Virus record (IMG/VR): IMGVR_UViG_3300046787_000141
Coordinates: 1-42,736 of that record
DNA from: a virus
Strand: one strand, 5' to 3'
DNA length: 42,736 nt
How positions within the stretch are numbered: the stretch's first letter is position 1; the number at the start of each line of letters is the position of its first letter. The translations under genes and the position numbers were made by a program. Positions 14,023 to 20,713 of this stretch are shown piece after piece. The notes below the pieces were generated by a model, which saw nothing but the letters and a program-made list of their open reading frames with translations, was not told where the DNA came from and ran no database searches.

Positions 14023-15956
14023 TGGCATACAATACTAAATATCGTTTAGATTTTGCAGATGTTCAAGGACATAAACGCAGAGTTGAAATATTAAAAAAGA
14101 ATTACAGCGGTGAAGTTTTGCCTATGATTGGTACAGACGAGCCTGTTGTAATTGAATGGAAAGCAGACGATGATTTTTATGAGCCATTAATTGGTTCTAC
14201 CTGTACTTTAAATTTAATGGTAACTGATACCGTTACCTATGACGAATTTTATCTTTTTGATGAAAAAGAATATACAGTAAAGGTATTCTACGAATCAGCA
14301 CCGGGAACATTTACCTTGTATTGGAACGGATGGATAGCAAACGATATTTATTCAGAGGCAATATCATCTACCCCTTATTCAATTACAGTAAACGCTAACG
14401 ATGGACTTGGAACATTGGAGGGATACAATACTTGGATTCCTGCAGTTGGTGCTTCTCAGCCTACGTTATGGCAATTTGTTTATAACAATTTAGCATTTAT
14501 TGGTTTAGATTTTGACATATGGATTAGCTGCGATATTCGTACTTCTTCATCTGCAATATGGTCTAACATATTTGCTTCTGTTACGGTTCGTAAGGAAACA
14601 ATGTTTCATGACAGCTACATTATCCATAACGCAAAAGATGTTTTACGTTCTATTTTAATTGGCTTTAATTGCAAGATTTCTCAGTCATACGGCCGTTGGG
14701 TAATTAGTAATGCATCAAGCTATGGGGACCAAAGAATTATTTCAGGAATTCAGGATGGTTCACTTTCAGGCGCAGGCATTTTAGCTGCAAAACAAGCCTA
14801 TTTAAATAGTGGCTCAGAAGATATTAAGTTCGAGATTTATAATCCAGCAGGAGCGAATACAGGCGGTGCTACGGCTAATTATTTGCGTATTGTTCCAAGT
14901 TATTTTAAGGCAATCAATAATAACTTAACAAGAATAGTTCGTAGACCGGTTAAAAAATACCAAGAGATTGTTGACATTAGTCAAAAGAAATTAGACCTTA
15001 ACAACAATGCTTCGTTTGAATTTGGAACTGAAAATTGGATTGTTGATTTAGGTTTTATTGGAACAATAGGTGTTCCCTTTGCAGGTTTAACAGCTTTGTC
15101 ATTTATTGAATTTACTAACAATTCAGCTACTCGCACTTTAAAATTACATTCAAATGATGCCGGTGCTTATATGATTCAAGGCGGAAAATATCAATTTTTA
15201 TTTTCAATACGTTTAGAAAATCAAGCTACAACAAACAGAGAATATTGGTATATAAAATTAGTAGGCAATACAAGCGGAAACACTTGGTATTGGGACAATG
15301 CAAATAAAGGTTGGAATTTAGGGACAACGATTAGATGGAATACAACGGAAGTCACTAATCAGGACAAATACCAGTCGTTTAAATACACAATTGAAGATGT
15401 GCCTGAATACGGATTATCAACAATAGGTTTAAGCATCCCATATAGTACACCTGTTGGCTCGCAAGTACAAACATTAATTGATAACGTAGCTTTGCGTTAC
15501 GTTGACGATGAAATTAATCAATACGAATCAGTTTATTTTATAAGAGAGCAGTCAGGAACATTTGTTGCTTCTGATGTGATGGAACATGAGGACATTTATC
15601 AAGCAAATATACCGGCTGACATCTTTTGGGGTAACTTTACTAATATTGACACTTACCGTAGAGCACAGGACACATCAAATAAAACGCTTGAGGAAATCGT
15701 TACGCAGCAAAGATTAAACGATTTTAGGGAATACTGTAAAACCTATGAGGGTGATTTATCTTCGGCAAGCCAATATATGGTCTTGTCAATGATGAATAAA
15801 ATTTGGTTTGATTTTAATACATTTTCTGAAACAGATTCAGCAATTATTGATTCAATGAAGTTCAGCGTTAAGTCTAATGAATATTCGGTAATATGCCATA
15901 TTCCTAATAATTACACTGACGTTGCAAACAATTATAGAGTATCATATCAAGAATAA
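14022..15956 (+). CDS. Tail-tip / distal tail protein with possible carbohydrate-binding insert
   Basis: The 644-residue protein follows the tape measure, the normal place for distal tail or tail-hub genes. The N-terminal ~150 residues look like a Dit-type barrel (YRLDFADVQGHKRRVEILKK, then YTVKVFYES and LYWNGWIANDIY). Residues about 325-510 start NNNASFEFGTENWIVDLG, the opening of many jelly-roll carbohydrate-binding modules, and end with VQTLIDNVALRYVDDE. The C-terminal part may be the hub. No catalytic motif was identified. It would bind the host surface together with the fibres. Tail transcription probably ends after it at paired hairpins. Confidence 0.7.
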   Translation: MAYNTKYRLDFADVQGHKRRVEILKKNYSGEVLPMIGTDEPVVIEWKADDDFYEPLIGSTCTLNLMVTDTVTYDEFYLFDEKEYTVKVFYESAPGTFTLYWNGWIANDIYSEAISSTPYSITVNANDGLGTLEGYNTWIPAVGASQPTLWQFVYNNLAFIGLDFDIWISCDIRTSSSAIWSNIFASVTVRKETMFHDSYIIHNAKDVLRSILIGFNCKISQSYGRWVISNASSYGDQRIISGIQDGSLSGAGILAAKQAYLNSGSEDIKFEIYNPAGANTGGATANYLRIVPSYFKAINNNLTRIVRRPVKKYQEIVDISQKKLDLNNNASFEFGTENWIVDLGFIGTIGVPFAGLTALSFIEFTNNSATRTLKLHSNDAGAYMIQGGKYQFLFSIRLENQATTNREYWYIKLVGNTSGNTWYWDNANKGWNLGTTIRWNTTEVTNQDKYQSFKYTIEDVPEYGLSTIGLSIPYSTPVGSQVQTLIDNVALRYVDDEINQYESVYFIREQSGTFVASDVMEHEDIYQANIPADIFWGNFTNIDTYRRAQDTSNKTLEEIVTQQRLNDFREYCKTYEGDLSSASQYMVLSMMNKIWFDFNTFSETDSAIIDSMKFSVKSNEYSVICHIPNNYTDVANNYRVSYQE

Positions 15957-15971
15957 GGTTTGGGTTTTGGT

Positions 15972-15998
15972 AAGTGTACCGGCTTTGTCGGTACATTT
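15972..15998 (+). terminator. Hairpin 1 after tail module
   Basis: AAGTGTACCG (15972-15981) pairs with CGGTACATTT (15989-15998) with one G-T pair, around a 7-base loop. The downstream T-run is interrupted, so it may be a weak terminator or an RNA-stabilising stem. Confidence 0.6.
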
Positions 15999-16022
15999 AT
16001 TTGGTTAGGTTACGGTTTGCAG

Positions 16023-16058
16023 ATAGGTCAATTTCTATGGGATTGGCCTATTTTGTTT
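16023..16058 (+). terminator. Hairpin 2 / terminator before phosphoesterase gene
   Basis: ATAGGTCAAT (16023-16032) pairs with ATTGGCCTAT (16042-16051) with one G-T pair, followed by a T-rich run. Together with the preceding hairpin it fills the 128-base gap 15957-16084 and probably ends tail transcription. Confidence 0.65.
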
Positions 16059-16084
16059 TGGTTAATGTTCTCTTAATTAGTTAA

Positions 16085-17119
16085 ATGCCTAAATTTGGCA
16101 AATTAATCGAACAGATGAGAGAAGAAATAGAAGAAAAATTTGAAGCAATTCGCAATCATTACTATTCCTCACAACTACCGTTAAAATCATTTTACAAAGA
16201 ATTTCATACGACTTACGGCTATGCATTACCAAAGGGATTAAAAGATGCTATGATTCGTAATAATATTACGATGAAAGCTCGCACTGAATTTTTAATGAAT
16301 AATAAAGTGCCTAAAAAGGTTCAAATTAAAGAATTTGATATTTCCGAGGTTACAGATTTTGGAATACAGAAATCAATAGGTCAAGAATATCTTTCAGCTA
16401 AATTACCAGACCATTTAAAAAAGATTGGTGTATTATCTGATATTCATTTCCCTTTTCATTCGATGGATGCTTTGCTTTGTGCAATTAAGTATTTAAGAGA
16501 GGAACGTATTGACTGCCTGTATCTAAACGGAGACATATTTGACTTTTATTCAATTTCACGTCACGAAAAGGACAAGGATTTAAGAGATTTAGCAAGGGAA
16601 GTAGATATGTGCAGGGATTTTGTACATAAGTTAAGAGAGATTTTTTCAGATATACCTATTTATTACAAATTAGGAAATCACGAGGACCGTTATGCACGTA
16701 GTTTACAAGTACAAGCTGAGGAGTTTAGCCAATTACACGACCTGCAATTCGATGTTTTCTTCCACCTTGACAGACTTAAATTTGAAGTCATTGACAGTTG
16801 GCGTGGAATGGAAATGGGTAATTTATTGGTACTGCACGGACATGAATTGTATGGAGGTGGAGGTGTAAACCCAAGTCAAAACTTATTTCAAAAGGTATTG
16901 TGCAATACACTTATCGGACACGTTCATAGGACGTCATCTACGACACGAAAGACAGGTTTTAAGGAATATATCCATACCTATTCAACAGGATGCCTTACGG
17001 CCCTATCACCGAAGTATATGCCATTCAGTCAACATAATCACGGATTTGCTTTGGTTGAAATAGAGAATGGAAAAAGTAAAGTGAAGAACATTGTCATAAA
17101 AGACGGAAAAATTATATAG
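16085..17119 (+). CDS. Calcineurin-like metallophosphoesterase
   Basis: The 344-residue protein carries the full metallophosphoesterase motif set: SDIHF (Asp119, His121), NGDIFD (Asp150), GNHED (Asn198, His199), LHGHE (His251) and GHVH (His279, His281). These bind two metal ions and hydrolyse phosphomono- or diesters. A ~110-residue N-terminal extension has helical character (LIEQMREEIEEKFEAIRNHY) and no recognised domain. It stands alone between the tail and early regions, flanked by hairpins. The substrate is unknown; DNA-end processing, nucleotide turnover or counter-defence against nucleotide signals are possibilities that the sequence cannot separate. Confidence 0.85.
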   Translation: MPKFGKLIEQMREEIEEKFEAIRNHYYSSQLPLKSFYKEFHTTYGYALPKGLKDAMIRNNITMKARTEFLMNNKVPKKVQIKEFDISEVTDFGIQKSIGQEYLSAKLPDHLKKIGVLSDIHFPFHSMDALLCAIKYLREERIDCLYLNGDIFDFYSISRHEKDKDLRDLAREVDMCRDFVHKLREIFSDIPIYYKLGNHEDRYARSLQVQAEEFSQLHDLQFDVFFHLDRLKFEVIDSWRGMEMGNLLVLHGHELYGGGGVNPSQNLFQKVLCNTLIGHVHRTSSTTRKTGFKEYIHTYSTGCLTALSPKYMPFSQHNHGFALVEIENGKSKVKNIVIKDGKII

Positions 17120-17124
17120 CTTTG
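17117..17124 (+). promoter_or_regulatory. TAGCTTTG -7 box of candidate small RNA
   Basis: A perfect TAnnTTTG box overlaps the phosphoesterase stop codon. No gene begins before a strong terminator at 17164-17200, so a transcript starting near 17129 would be a short non-coding RNA. Confidence 0.5.
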
Positions 17125-17128
17125 TAAC

Positions 17129-17200
17129 GAAATATTGAGAGTACAAAGTTTTGTTGTTGTGCCAATAGACCGGTGATTTATGTTGCCGGTTTATTTTTTT
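17129..17200 (+). ncRNA. Candidate antisense-type small RNA with GTTTTGTTG loop
   Basis: The stretch between the TAGCTTTG box and the terminator would give an RNA of about 70 bases. GTACAA (17141-17146) can pair with TTGTGC (17157-17162), holding AGTTTTGTTG in a 10-base loop. GTTTTGTTGTTGT (17148-17160) is perfectly complementary to ACAACAACAAAAC at 17546-17558 (13 bases) and to AACAACAAAAC at 17272-17282 and 22256-22266 (11 bases), all in leaders just before early genes. A 10-base match also covers the first codons of the ERF gene. The layout (promoter, seed in loop, terminator) is that of a trans-acting regulatory RNA. The alternative is a 3' untranslated region with a low-complexity chance match. 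Confidence 0.45.
17164..17200 (+). terminator. Intrinsic terminator
   Basis: AATAGACCGG (17164-17173) pairs with CCGGTTTATT (17186-17195) with one G-T pair, around a 12-base loop, followed by an unbroken T-run to 17200. It is a strong intrinsic terminator at the end of the phosphoesterase transcript and of the candidate small RNA. Confidence 0.85.
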
Positions 17201-17207
17201 ACATTAT

Positions 17208-17239
17208 TTTATAAAATTTATTTTAATTTATTTTTTTAT
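17208..17239 (+). repeat. 32-bp AT-rich direct repeat, copy 1 (early promoter)
   Basis: A 32-bp sequence made only of A and T, ending in a run of seven T and then AT, is repeated exactly at 22193-22224. In both places a -7-like box follows with its last base 23 bases after the repeat end, and the T-run falls where a -33 element belongs. Confidence 0.75.
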
Positions 17240-17254
17240 TCCAAATAAAAGGTA

Positions 17255-17262
17255 GATATTTG
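17255..17262 (+). promoter_or_regulatory. GATATTTG -7-like box, early promoter 1
   Basis: This is one base off TAnnTTTG and lies 30 bases before the ATG at 17292, downstream of the 32-bp repeat. The leader that follows contains AACAACAAAACAAC (17272-17285). It probably drives the early operon. Confidence 0.5.
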
Positions 17263-17291
17263 CAATACAATAACAACAAAACAACAAAAAA

Positions 17292-17477
17292 ATGGAAAAT
17301 TCAAACGCTCAATCTAATTTTTACAACATTATTTATTCATCTGGTAAGCCAAGTAAAATTTATATTATTGCATCTAATTTAAAAGAAGCACATGCTGAGG
17401 CTAAAAAAATTCAAAATCAAATTGGTTCAGCATACTACAAAGTAAAAAGATGTTATGACGGAGGAGTTAGAGGATAA
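17292..17477 (+). CDS. Hypothetical early protein, 61 aa
   Basis: The family is not recognised. The small protein starts MENSNAQSNFYNIIYSSGKP and has an Ala/Lys-rich helix (NLKEAHAEAKKIQNQIG) followed by a basic end (VKRCYDGGVRG), resembling compact beta-alpha proteins of early phage regions. It is the first gene behind the 32-bp-repeat promoter, so it is probably expressed very early, a position often held by host-takeover proteins. Its leader carries the AACAACAAAAC motif complementary to the candidate small RNA. A small stem follows its stop. Confidence 0.65.
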   Translation: MENSNAQSNFYNIIYSSGKPSKIYIIASNLKEAHAEAKKIQNQIGSAYYKVKRCYDGGVRG

Positions 17478-17519
17478 CATTAAAGATAAAAATCTCACAG
17501 TATTCGTACAGAGTTGACA

Positions 17520-17543
17520 GACCGGAACAGACGGTCAATTTTT
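17520..17543 (+). terminator. Short hairpin with T-run
   Basis: GACCG (17520-17524) pairs with CGGTC (17532-17536), followed by AATTTTT. The stem is only five pairs, so termination is probably partial. It separates the first early gene from the next leader. Confidence 0.45.
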
Positions 17544-17567
17544 AAACAACAACAAAACAACACTATT

Positions 17568-17693
17568 ATGAAAAATTTCCTAAAAGAACTAAAAGAAGGA
17601 CATCAGGCAGACCCTACATTTGTTTGGCTTGCAATACCAACATTTATCTTGTTGGTTGCTATTTATGTTATTTCAATAAACTTAACTGCATAG
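17568..17693 (+). CDS. Small membrane protein, 41 aa
   Basis: The gene starts at the ATG after the AACAACAAAACAAC leader motif (17548-17561). The product has a charged N-terminus (KNFLKELKEGHQADP) and one membrane helix (about residues 18-38, starting VWLAIPTFILLVAIYVI). No family is recognised. It is followed two bases later by the next ATG, so the two are translated together. Small single-span proteins in early regions can act on the host envelope or in superinfection exclusion, but this is only a possibility here. Confidence 0.6.
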   Translation: MKNFLKELKEGHQADPTFVWLAIPTFILLVAIYVISINLTA

Positions 17694-17695
17694 CC

Positions 17696-17962
17696 ATGAG
17701 AATCTACACAAAAGGAAGCACGACAGTTGAATTACATAACATAGAAGGTGATGAAATAGAATACATTGAATTAGCAGTTGATTGGTCTTATTACTACGAT
17801 TCAGGCAACTATGACGAGCCGGAAGAATGCGAATTTGATATTATAAATTCAATGGTCATTTCTAAAAATAGTCATCCATTGCGAGTTTATGAAGATGCAC
17901 CGGAATGGGTAGATTGGGACGATGTAACATATAGAGTACAGCAAACAGAAGGATTAATATGA
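17696..17962 (+). CDS. Hypothetical protein, 88 aa, acidic
   Basis: The reading frame extends upstream, but the ATG at 17696, two bases after the preceding stop, is the sensible start (MRIYTKGSTTVELHNIEGDE). The protein is strongly acidic and rich in Tyr, Trp and Asp (DWSYYYDSGNYDEPEECEFD, then DAPEWVDWDD). Acidic DNA-mimic-like composition is notable but not diagnostic. No family is recognised. It overlaps the next gene by ATGA. Confidence 0.62.
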   Translation: MRIYTKGSTTVELHNIEGDEIEYIELAVDWSYYYDSGNYDEPEECEFDIINSMVISKNSHPLRVYEDAPEWVDWDDVTYRVQQTEGLI

Positions 17963-18153
17963 AAATAAAGATGGAAAAAGTTTATGCCATAGTGGCAAAG
18001 AATCTAAACGAGAGAGGTGTATTGCCTTTCTCGGCTCGGGAGTGGACAGTAGGAAACATCAAGCGAATCCAATACAATCCACAGCTAAACGAGCCAATCG
18101 TTAGAGCAGAAATCATTAAAGTTTCGCAAGAGTTATCACAATCAAACCAATAA
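17959..18153 (+). CDS. Hypothetical protein, 64 aa
   Basis: This is a small basic protein (MKIKMEKVYAIVAKNLNERG, later EWTVGNIKRIQYNPQLNEP). No domain is recognised. It lies directly before the ERF annealase, four bases from it, and is probably co-translated with the recombination genes. A second ATG at codon 5 could be the true start. It could be a small DNA-binding accessory, but nothing shows this directly. Confidence 0.6.
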   Translation: MKIKMEKVYAIVAKNLNERGVLPFSAREWTVGNIKRIQYNPQLNEPIVRAEIIKVSQELSQSNQ

Positions 18154-18157
18154 AATA

Positions 18158-18742
18158 ATGGCACAACAAAACACATTAGCAACAATTCAGGCCAAGGTCA
18201 AAGCACCAAAAGGTCAGTTCAATTCATTCGGTAAGTACAAGTACAGGTCAGCCGAGGACATCCTTGAATCAGTTAAATTAATTATCAATCCGTTAGGTTT
18301 TTCAATTGTCCTCTCAGACACGATAATTAACGTAGGCGATAGATTCTATATCAAAGCAACTGCAACGCTCACAGATGGCAAGGAAACGTACTCAGCAGAC
18401 GGGTATGCTCGTGAAGATGAAAGCAAAAAAGGTATGGATGGTTCACAGGTCACTGGGGCATCAAGCTCGTATGCTAGAAAGTATGCGCTTAACGGTCTGT
18501 TTGCATTAGATGATACAAAAGATGCAGATGCTACAAATACCCACGGAAAAGAAGTTCAAGCATATCAACCGAAGCAAGAAGTAGCAACCGAGCCATCAGT
18601 TTTATCGGCTTGGCAAGTAGCAGTTAAGAAATGTAACACCGGTGCTGAATTAATGTCCTTGTATAGTTCAAACAAAGAGTTAATTGATTCAGATATCAAT
18701 ATCAAGTCGTTATTCACAACTCGTAAATTAGAAATTGACTAA
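18158..18742 (+). CDS. erf: ERF-family single-strand annealing protein
   Basis: The 194-residue protein matches the ERF family: FGKYKYRSAEDILESVK in the N-terminal part, YIKATATLTDGKE, and the conserved GASSSYARKYALNGLFALDD segment. ERF proteins form rings that anneal complementary DNA strands for phage recombination and end joining, as in P22. The C-terminus (QPKQEVATEPSVLSAWQ) is a linker plus a small helical part. It is followed directly by an exonuclease and an SSB-like gene, a standard recombination cassette. The first codons (ACAACAAAAC, 18163-18172) are complementary to the candidate small RNA. Confidence 0.88.
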   Translation: MAQQNTLATIQAKVKAPKGQFNSFGKYKYRSAEDILESVKLIINPLGFSIVLSDTIINVGDRFYIKATATLTDGKETYSADGYAREDESKKGMDGSQVTGASSSYARKYALNGLFALDDTKDADATNTHGKEVQAYQPKQEVATEPSVLSAWQVAVKKCNTGAELMSLYSSNKELIDSDINIKSLFTTRKLEID

Positions 18743-19446
18743 TGGATAGCACTTGGATGGATTCTCGTAAAGGTAAATTTACGGCATCAGCAATGTACAA
18801 GTTATTTACTCAGCCAAAATCGGTAAAAGACCGTGAGGCTGGGTATTTATCAGAGACAGCTAAAAGCTACATTGAAGAAGTAGCAATTGAGGAATTGACA
18901 GGCTATCGTAAAGACTTTGGCACATCAGCTACCGAACACGGAAACAAATACGAAGAAGAAGCATTTGAAATGTTTAAGCAGGCAACCGGTTTAAACTTTG
19001 ATTTTACTTCAAAAACGTTTTATCCTTTCGGTGGTAATAGCGGAGCATCACCCGATGGTGTTTTGTATGAAGATTTAAGCATTACGGCAGTCGTTGATAT
19101 TAAATGCCCATACTCACCGCTATCATTCTACGAACAAAAGGAAATGCTGATGAATTGTGCAGGAAATAAAACACAAGGAGTGCCACCTGCATATTTCTAT
19201 CAATTGCAAACACAAATGATGGCTACCGGCGCAAGAATTGCATATTTGGCTCGTTATTTAGCAAATGAAATTGAGGATACTAAGACAGGCGCAATATTAG
19301 AGTTCAATTTGCCAATATCAGCAAGATTGTACTGGGCAGAAGTTACAGCAGACCAAGATATCCAAGACGAGATTTTAATGAAGCTACGTCAGGCAGAAAT
19401 TTACAAACAACAAATAATTCAAAACTTTTTAAAACAAATCAATTAA
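18742..19446 (+). CDS. YqaJ/lambda-type recombination exonuclease
   Basis: The 234-residue protein fits the lambda exonuclease/YqaJ family: WMDSRKGKFTAS at the start, EHGNKYEEEAFEMF (Glu71), GASPDGVL (Asp105) and VVDIKCPYS (Asp119, Lys121), then a Gln-rich YYQLQTQM-like region. It would degrade one strand of double-stranded DNA 5' to 3' so that the ERF annealase can pair the exposed strand. The usual Glu of the ExK motif appears as Asp (DIK). It overlaps the annealase stop by one base. Confidence 0.87.
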   Translation: MDSTWMDSRKGKFTASAMYKLFTQPKSVKDREAGYLSETAKSYIEEVAIEELTGYRKDFGTSATEHGNKYEEEAFEMFKQATGLNFDFTSKTFYPFGGNSGASPDGVLYEDLSITAVVDIKCPYSPLSFYEQKEMLMNCAGNKTQGVPPAYFYQLQTQMMATGARIAYLARYLANEIEDTKTGAILEFNLPISARLYWAEVTADQDIQDEILMKLRQAEIYKQQIIQNFLKQIN

Positions 19447-19459
19447 ACCAATCAAAAAA

Positions 19460-19783
19460 ATGGCAAAATTAATAGCAATCAGAATTGACGTGACTAAACT
19501 TGATGAATCACGTTATTACAAAGGTGCAAAGGGAACGTACCTAGACATTACAGGCATCTTAAATGATGACCCTGACAAGAATGGCAACTATGGCTTTCAT
19601 ACTCAGCAGGTAACGAAAGAAGAACGAGAAGCAAAGGTACAAATGCCAATACTTGGAAATTTCAAGGTATTAAAGGAAATTAGCAAGGGATACAATGCTG
19701 TGCCAACACCACAAGCACCTGCACCTTCATCACCATTTCCAAATGGCTTAAACGAGCCAGAAAGTGACGATTTACCATTTTAA
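19460..19783 (+). CDS. SSB-like protein with acidic DDLPF tail
   Basis: The 107-residue protein is not a canonical OB-fold SSB by sequence, but it ends with a Pro-rich linker and ESDDLPF, the acidic-hydrophobic tip that bacterial SSBs use to recruit partners. The body (ITKLDESRYYKG-like, TYLDITGILNDDPDKNGNYG, QMPILGNFKVLKE) is plausible for a small OB-type barrel. Placement right after annealase and exonuclease fits a single-strand-binding role in recombination and replication. It is followed at once by a strong terminator. Confidence 0.62.
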   Translation: MAKLIAIRIDVTKLDESRYYKGAKGTYLDITGILNDDPDKNGNYGFHTQQVTKEEREAKVQMPILGNFKVLKEISKGYNAVPTPQAPAPSSPFPNGLNEPESDDLPF

Positions 19784-19790
19784 CTTAAAC

Positions 19791-19815
19791 GGGGGAGTAA
19801 TGTCCCCCATTTTTT
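19791..19815 (+). terminator. Terminator after recombination cassette
   Basis: GGGGGA (19791-19796) pairs perfectly with TCCCCC (19803-19808), followed by ATTTTTT. The T-run directly abuts the next ATG at 19816, so terminator and translation start are packed together. Confidence 0.85.
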
Positions 19816-20085
19816 ATGAGAAAAGTTATTTCAACATACATTTCAAGACACGGTAATCCGGTCGCAATTTATTCAACCTACGGAACAATATTTAGGTCAA
19901 AGGACATCGAGCTTGGAGCAACTTACGAGTTAGCATACAAACTCGGACGTGGTGATGCTTATATTAAAGCTGAACTTGTTATGGTGACTGAAAATAACCG
20001 GACACTGTTTTTTAAAAATCCCGAGGACGAAAACAAATTAATTGGGATACCTACTATGAACGTAATTAAATACTACAAAAAATGA
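19816..20085 (+). CDS. Hypothetical protein, 89 aa
   Basis: The family is not recognised. It appears to be mostly beta strand (MRKVISTYISRHGNPVAIYS, GTIFRSKDIELGATYELA, AELVMVTENNRTLFFKNPED). Its ATG lies at the end of a terminator T-run, so most transcription may have stopped before it unless read-through or antitermination occurs. It overlaps the next gene by ATGA. Confidence 0.62.
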   Translation: MRKVISTYISRHGNPVAIYSTYGTIFRSKDIELGATYELAYKLGRGDAYIKAELVMVTENNRTLFFKNPEDENKLIGIPTMNVIKYYKK

Positions 20086-20237
20086 AAACACCTACTGCAA
20101 ACCGTAACCAAATCAAAAATGAATTAGGCTATACATTTAATCAAGTATTCAGCCACATTAGCCAACAATTAATTAAAGACAAACGCAAGCTGTACGGGGC
20201 AATCCCAGCACAGCTAAAAAATCATCTAAGACCATAA
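20082..20237 (+). CDS. Hypothetical protein, 51 aa
   Basis: This short frame starts at an ATG overlapping the preceding stop and reads MKTPTANRNQIKNELGYTFN, then a helical QQLIKDKRKLYGAIPAQLKN. It is basic, with no recognised family. The tight overlap and lack of rare start codons support it as a real gene. It could be a small nucleic-acid-binding protein. Confidence 0.5.
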   Translation: MKTPTANRNQIKNELGYTFNQVFSHISQQLIKDKRKLYGAIPAQLKNHLRP

Positions 20238-20241
20238 GAAA

Positions 20242-20355
20242 ATGAGAAATCTATTCGTAACAATAACGGTTTATGCCATAGTTGCATTTATATGGATTTT
20301 TGTTTTTCCTTTTATTCTTTTTTATCGTTTAATCTCAAAATTAAAACAGCAATGA
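20242..20355 (+). CDS. Tiny membrane protein, 37 aa
   Basis: The frame starts at the ATG four bases after the preceding stop and encodes a protein that is mostly one membrane helix (LFVTITVYAIVAFIWIFVFP) with a basic C-terminus (YRLISKLKQQ). The stop overlaps the next ATG (ATGA). No family is recognised. It is one of several single-span micro-proteins in the early region. Confidence 0.5.
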   Translation: MRNLFVTITVYAIVAFIWIFVFPFILFYRLISKLKQQ

Positions 20356-20630
20356 AAACATTTCAAGAGTACGACCAAGAAAATCCACACTTGTGGGAAC
20401 TTTACCAAATGATTGCCTTAAATTTAATTAAACAAGGATTTAGACAAATTGGCTCAAAAAGAATTTGCGAAGAAATTAGATGGCATCACAAGGTTTCAAC
20501 TAACGAGCCGTACAAAATTGGTAACAACTATACAGCATACTACGCAAGAAAGTTTGCCGAACGATATCCTGAACATTCTGGTTTATTTAAATTTAGAAAT
20601 TTGTCTAAAAACTTTTTTATTAGCCAATAA
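20352..20630 (+). CDS. Hypothetical protein, 92 aa, helical, possibly DNA-binding
   Basis: The ATG at 20352, overlapping the preceding stop, is preferred over upstream starts in the same frame. The protein begins MKTFQEYDQENPHLWELYQM and continues with LIKQGFRQIGSKRICEEIRW and YYARKFAERYPEHSGLFKFR. Similar small proteins with this W...Y and R.P pattern are common in phage early regions, but their function is unknown. The GSKRICEEIRW segment could be a recognition-helix-like element. It is the last gene before the attenuator-like region. Confidence 0.6.
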   Translation: MKTFQEYDQENPHLWELYQMIALNLIKQGFRQIGSKRICEEIRWHHKVSTNEPYKIGNNYTAYYARKFAERYPEHSGLFKFRNLSKNFFISQ

Positions 20631-20635
20631 ATTTA

Positions 20636-20643
20636 GAATTTTG
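20636..20643 (+). promoter_or_regulatory. GAATTTTG -7-like box
   Basis: This is one base off TAnnTTTG, in the same way as GATATTTG at 17255. A T-run at 20613-20618 lies at the position of a -33 element. It would begin a transcript near 20648 covering the leader-peptide/terminator region. Confidence 0.35.
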
Positions 20644-20677
20644 GGCATCGAAATGAACAATATGATGTAGGAGTTAT

Positions 20678-20707
20678 ATGGTTCATTTTTTTCCTTGGTT
20701 TCCTTAA
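20678..20707 (+). CDS. Possible leader peptide MVHFFPWFP
   Basis: An ATG five bases after AGGAG opens a 9-codon frame (MVHFFPWFP) ending with TAA. Good Shine-Dalgarno spacing is unusual in this genome, and the frame sits inside a terminator-containing leader. Phe, Pro and Trp codons could stall ribosomes. Evidence is positional only. Confidence 0.28.
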   Translation: MVHFFPWFP

Positions 20708-20713
20708 ACCATT

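Noticed and set aside
17514-17541. TTGACA at 17514 as a sigma70-type promoter
   Set aside because: No TATAAT follows at 16-18 bases, and the sequence is better explained as the shoulder of a small hairpin; the host type suggests TAnnTTTG promoters.
17624-17695. Upstream extension of the 88-aa acidic protein
   Set aside because: It overlaps a better-supported 41-residue membrane protein in another frame; the ATG at 17696 starts two bases after that gene.
20653-20670. Micro-frame MNNMM before the leader peptide
   Set aside because: It is five codons with no ribosome-binding context; probably chance in AT-rich DNA.
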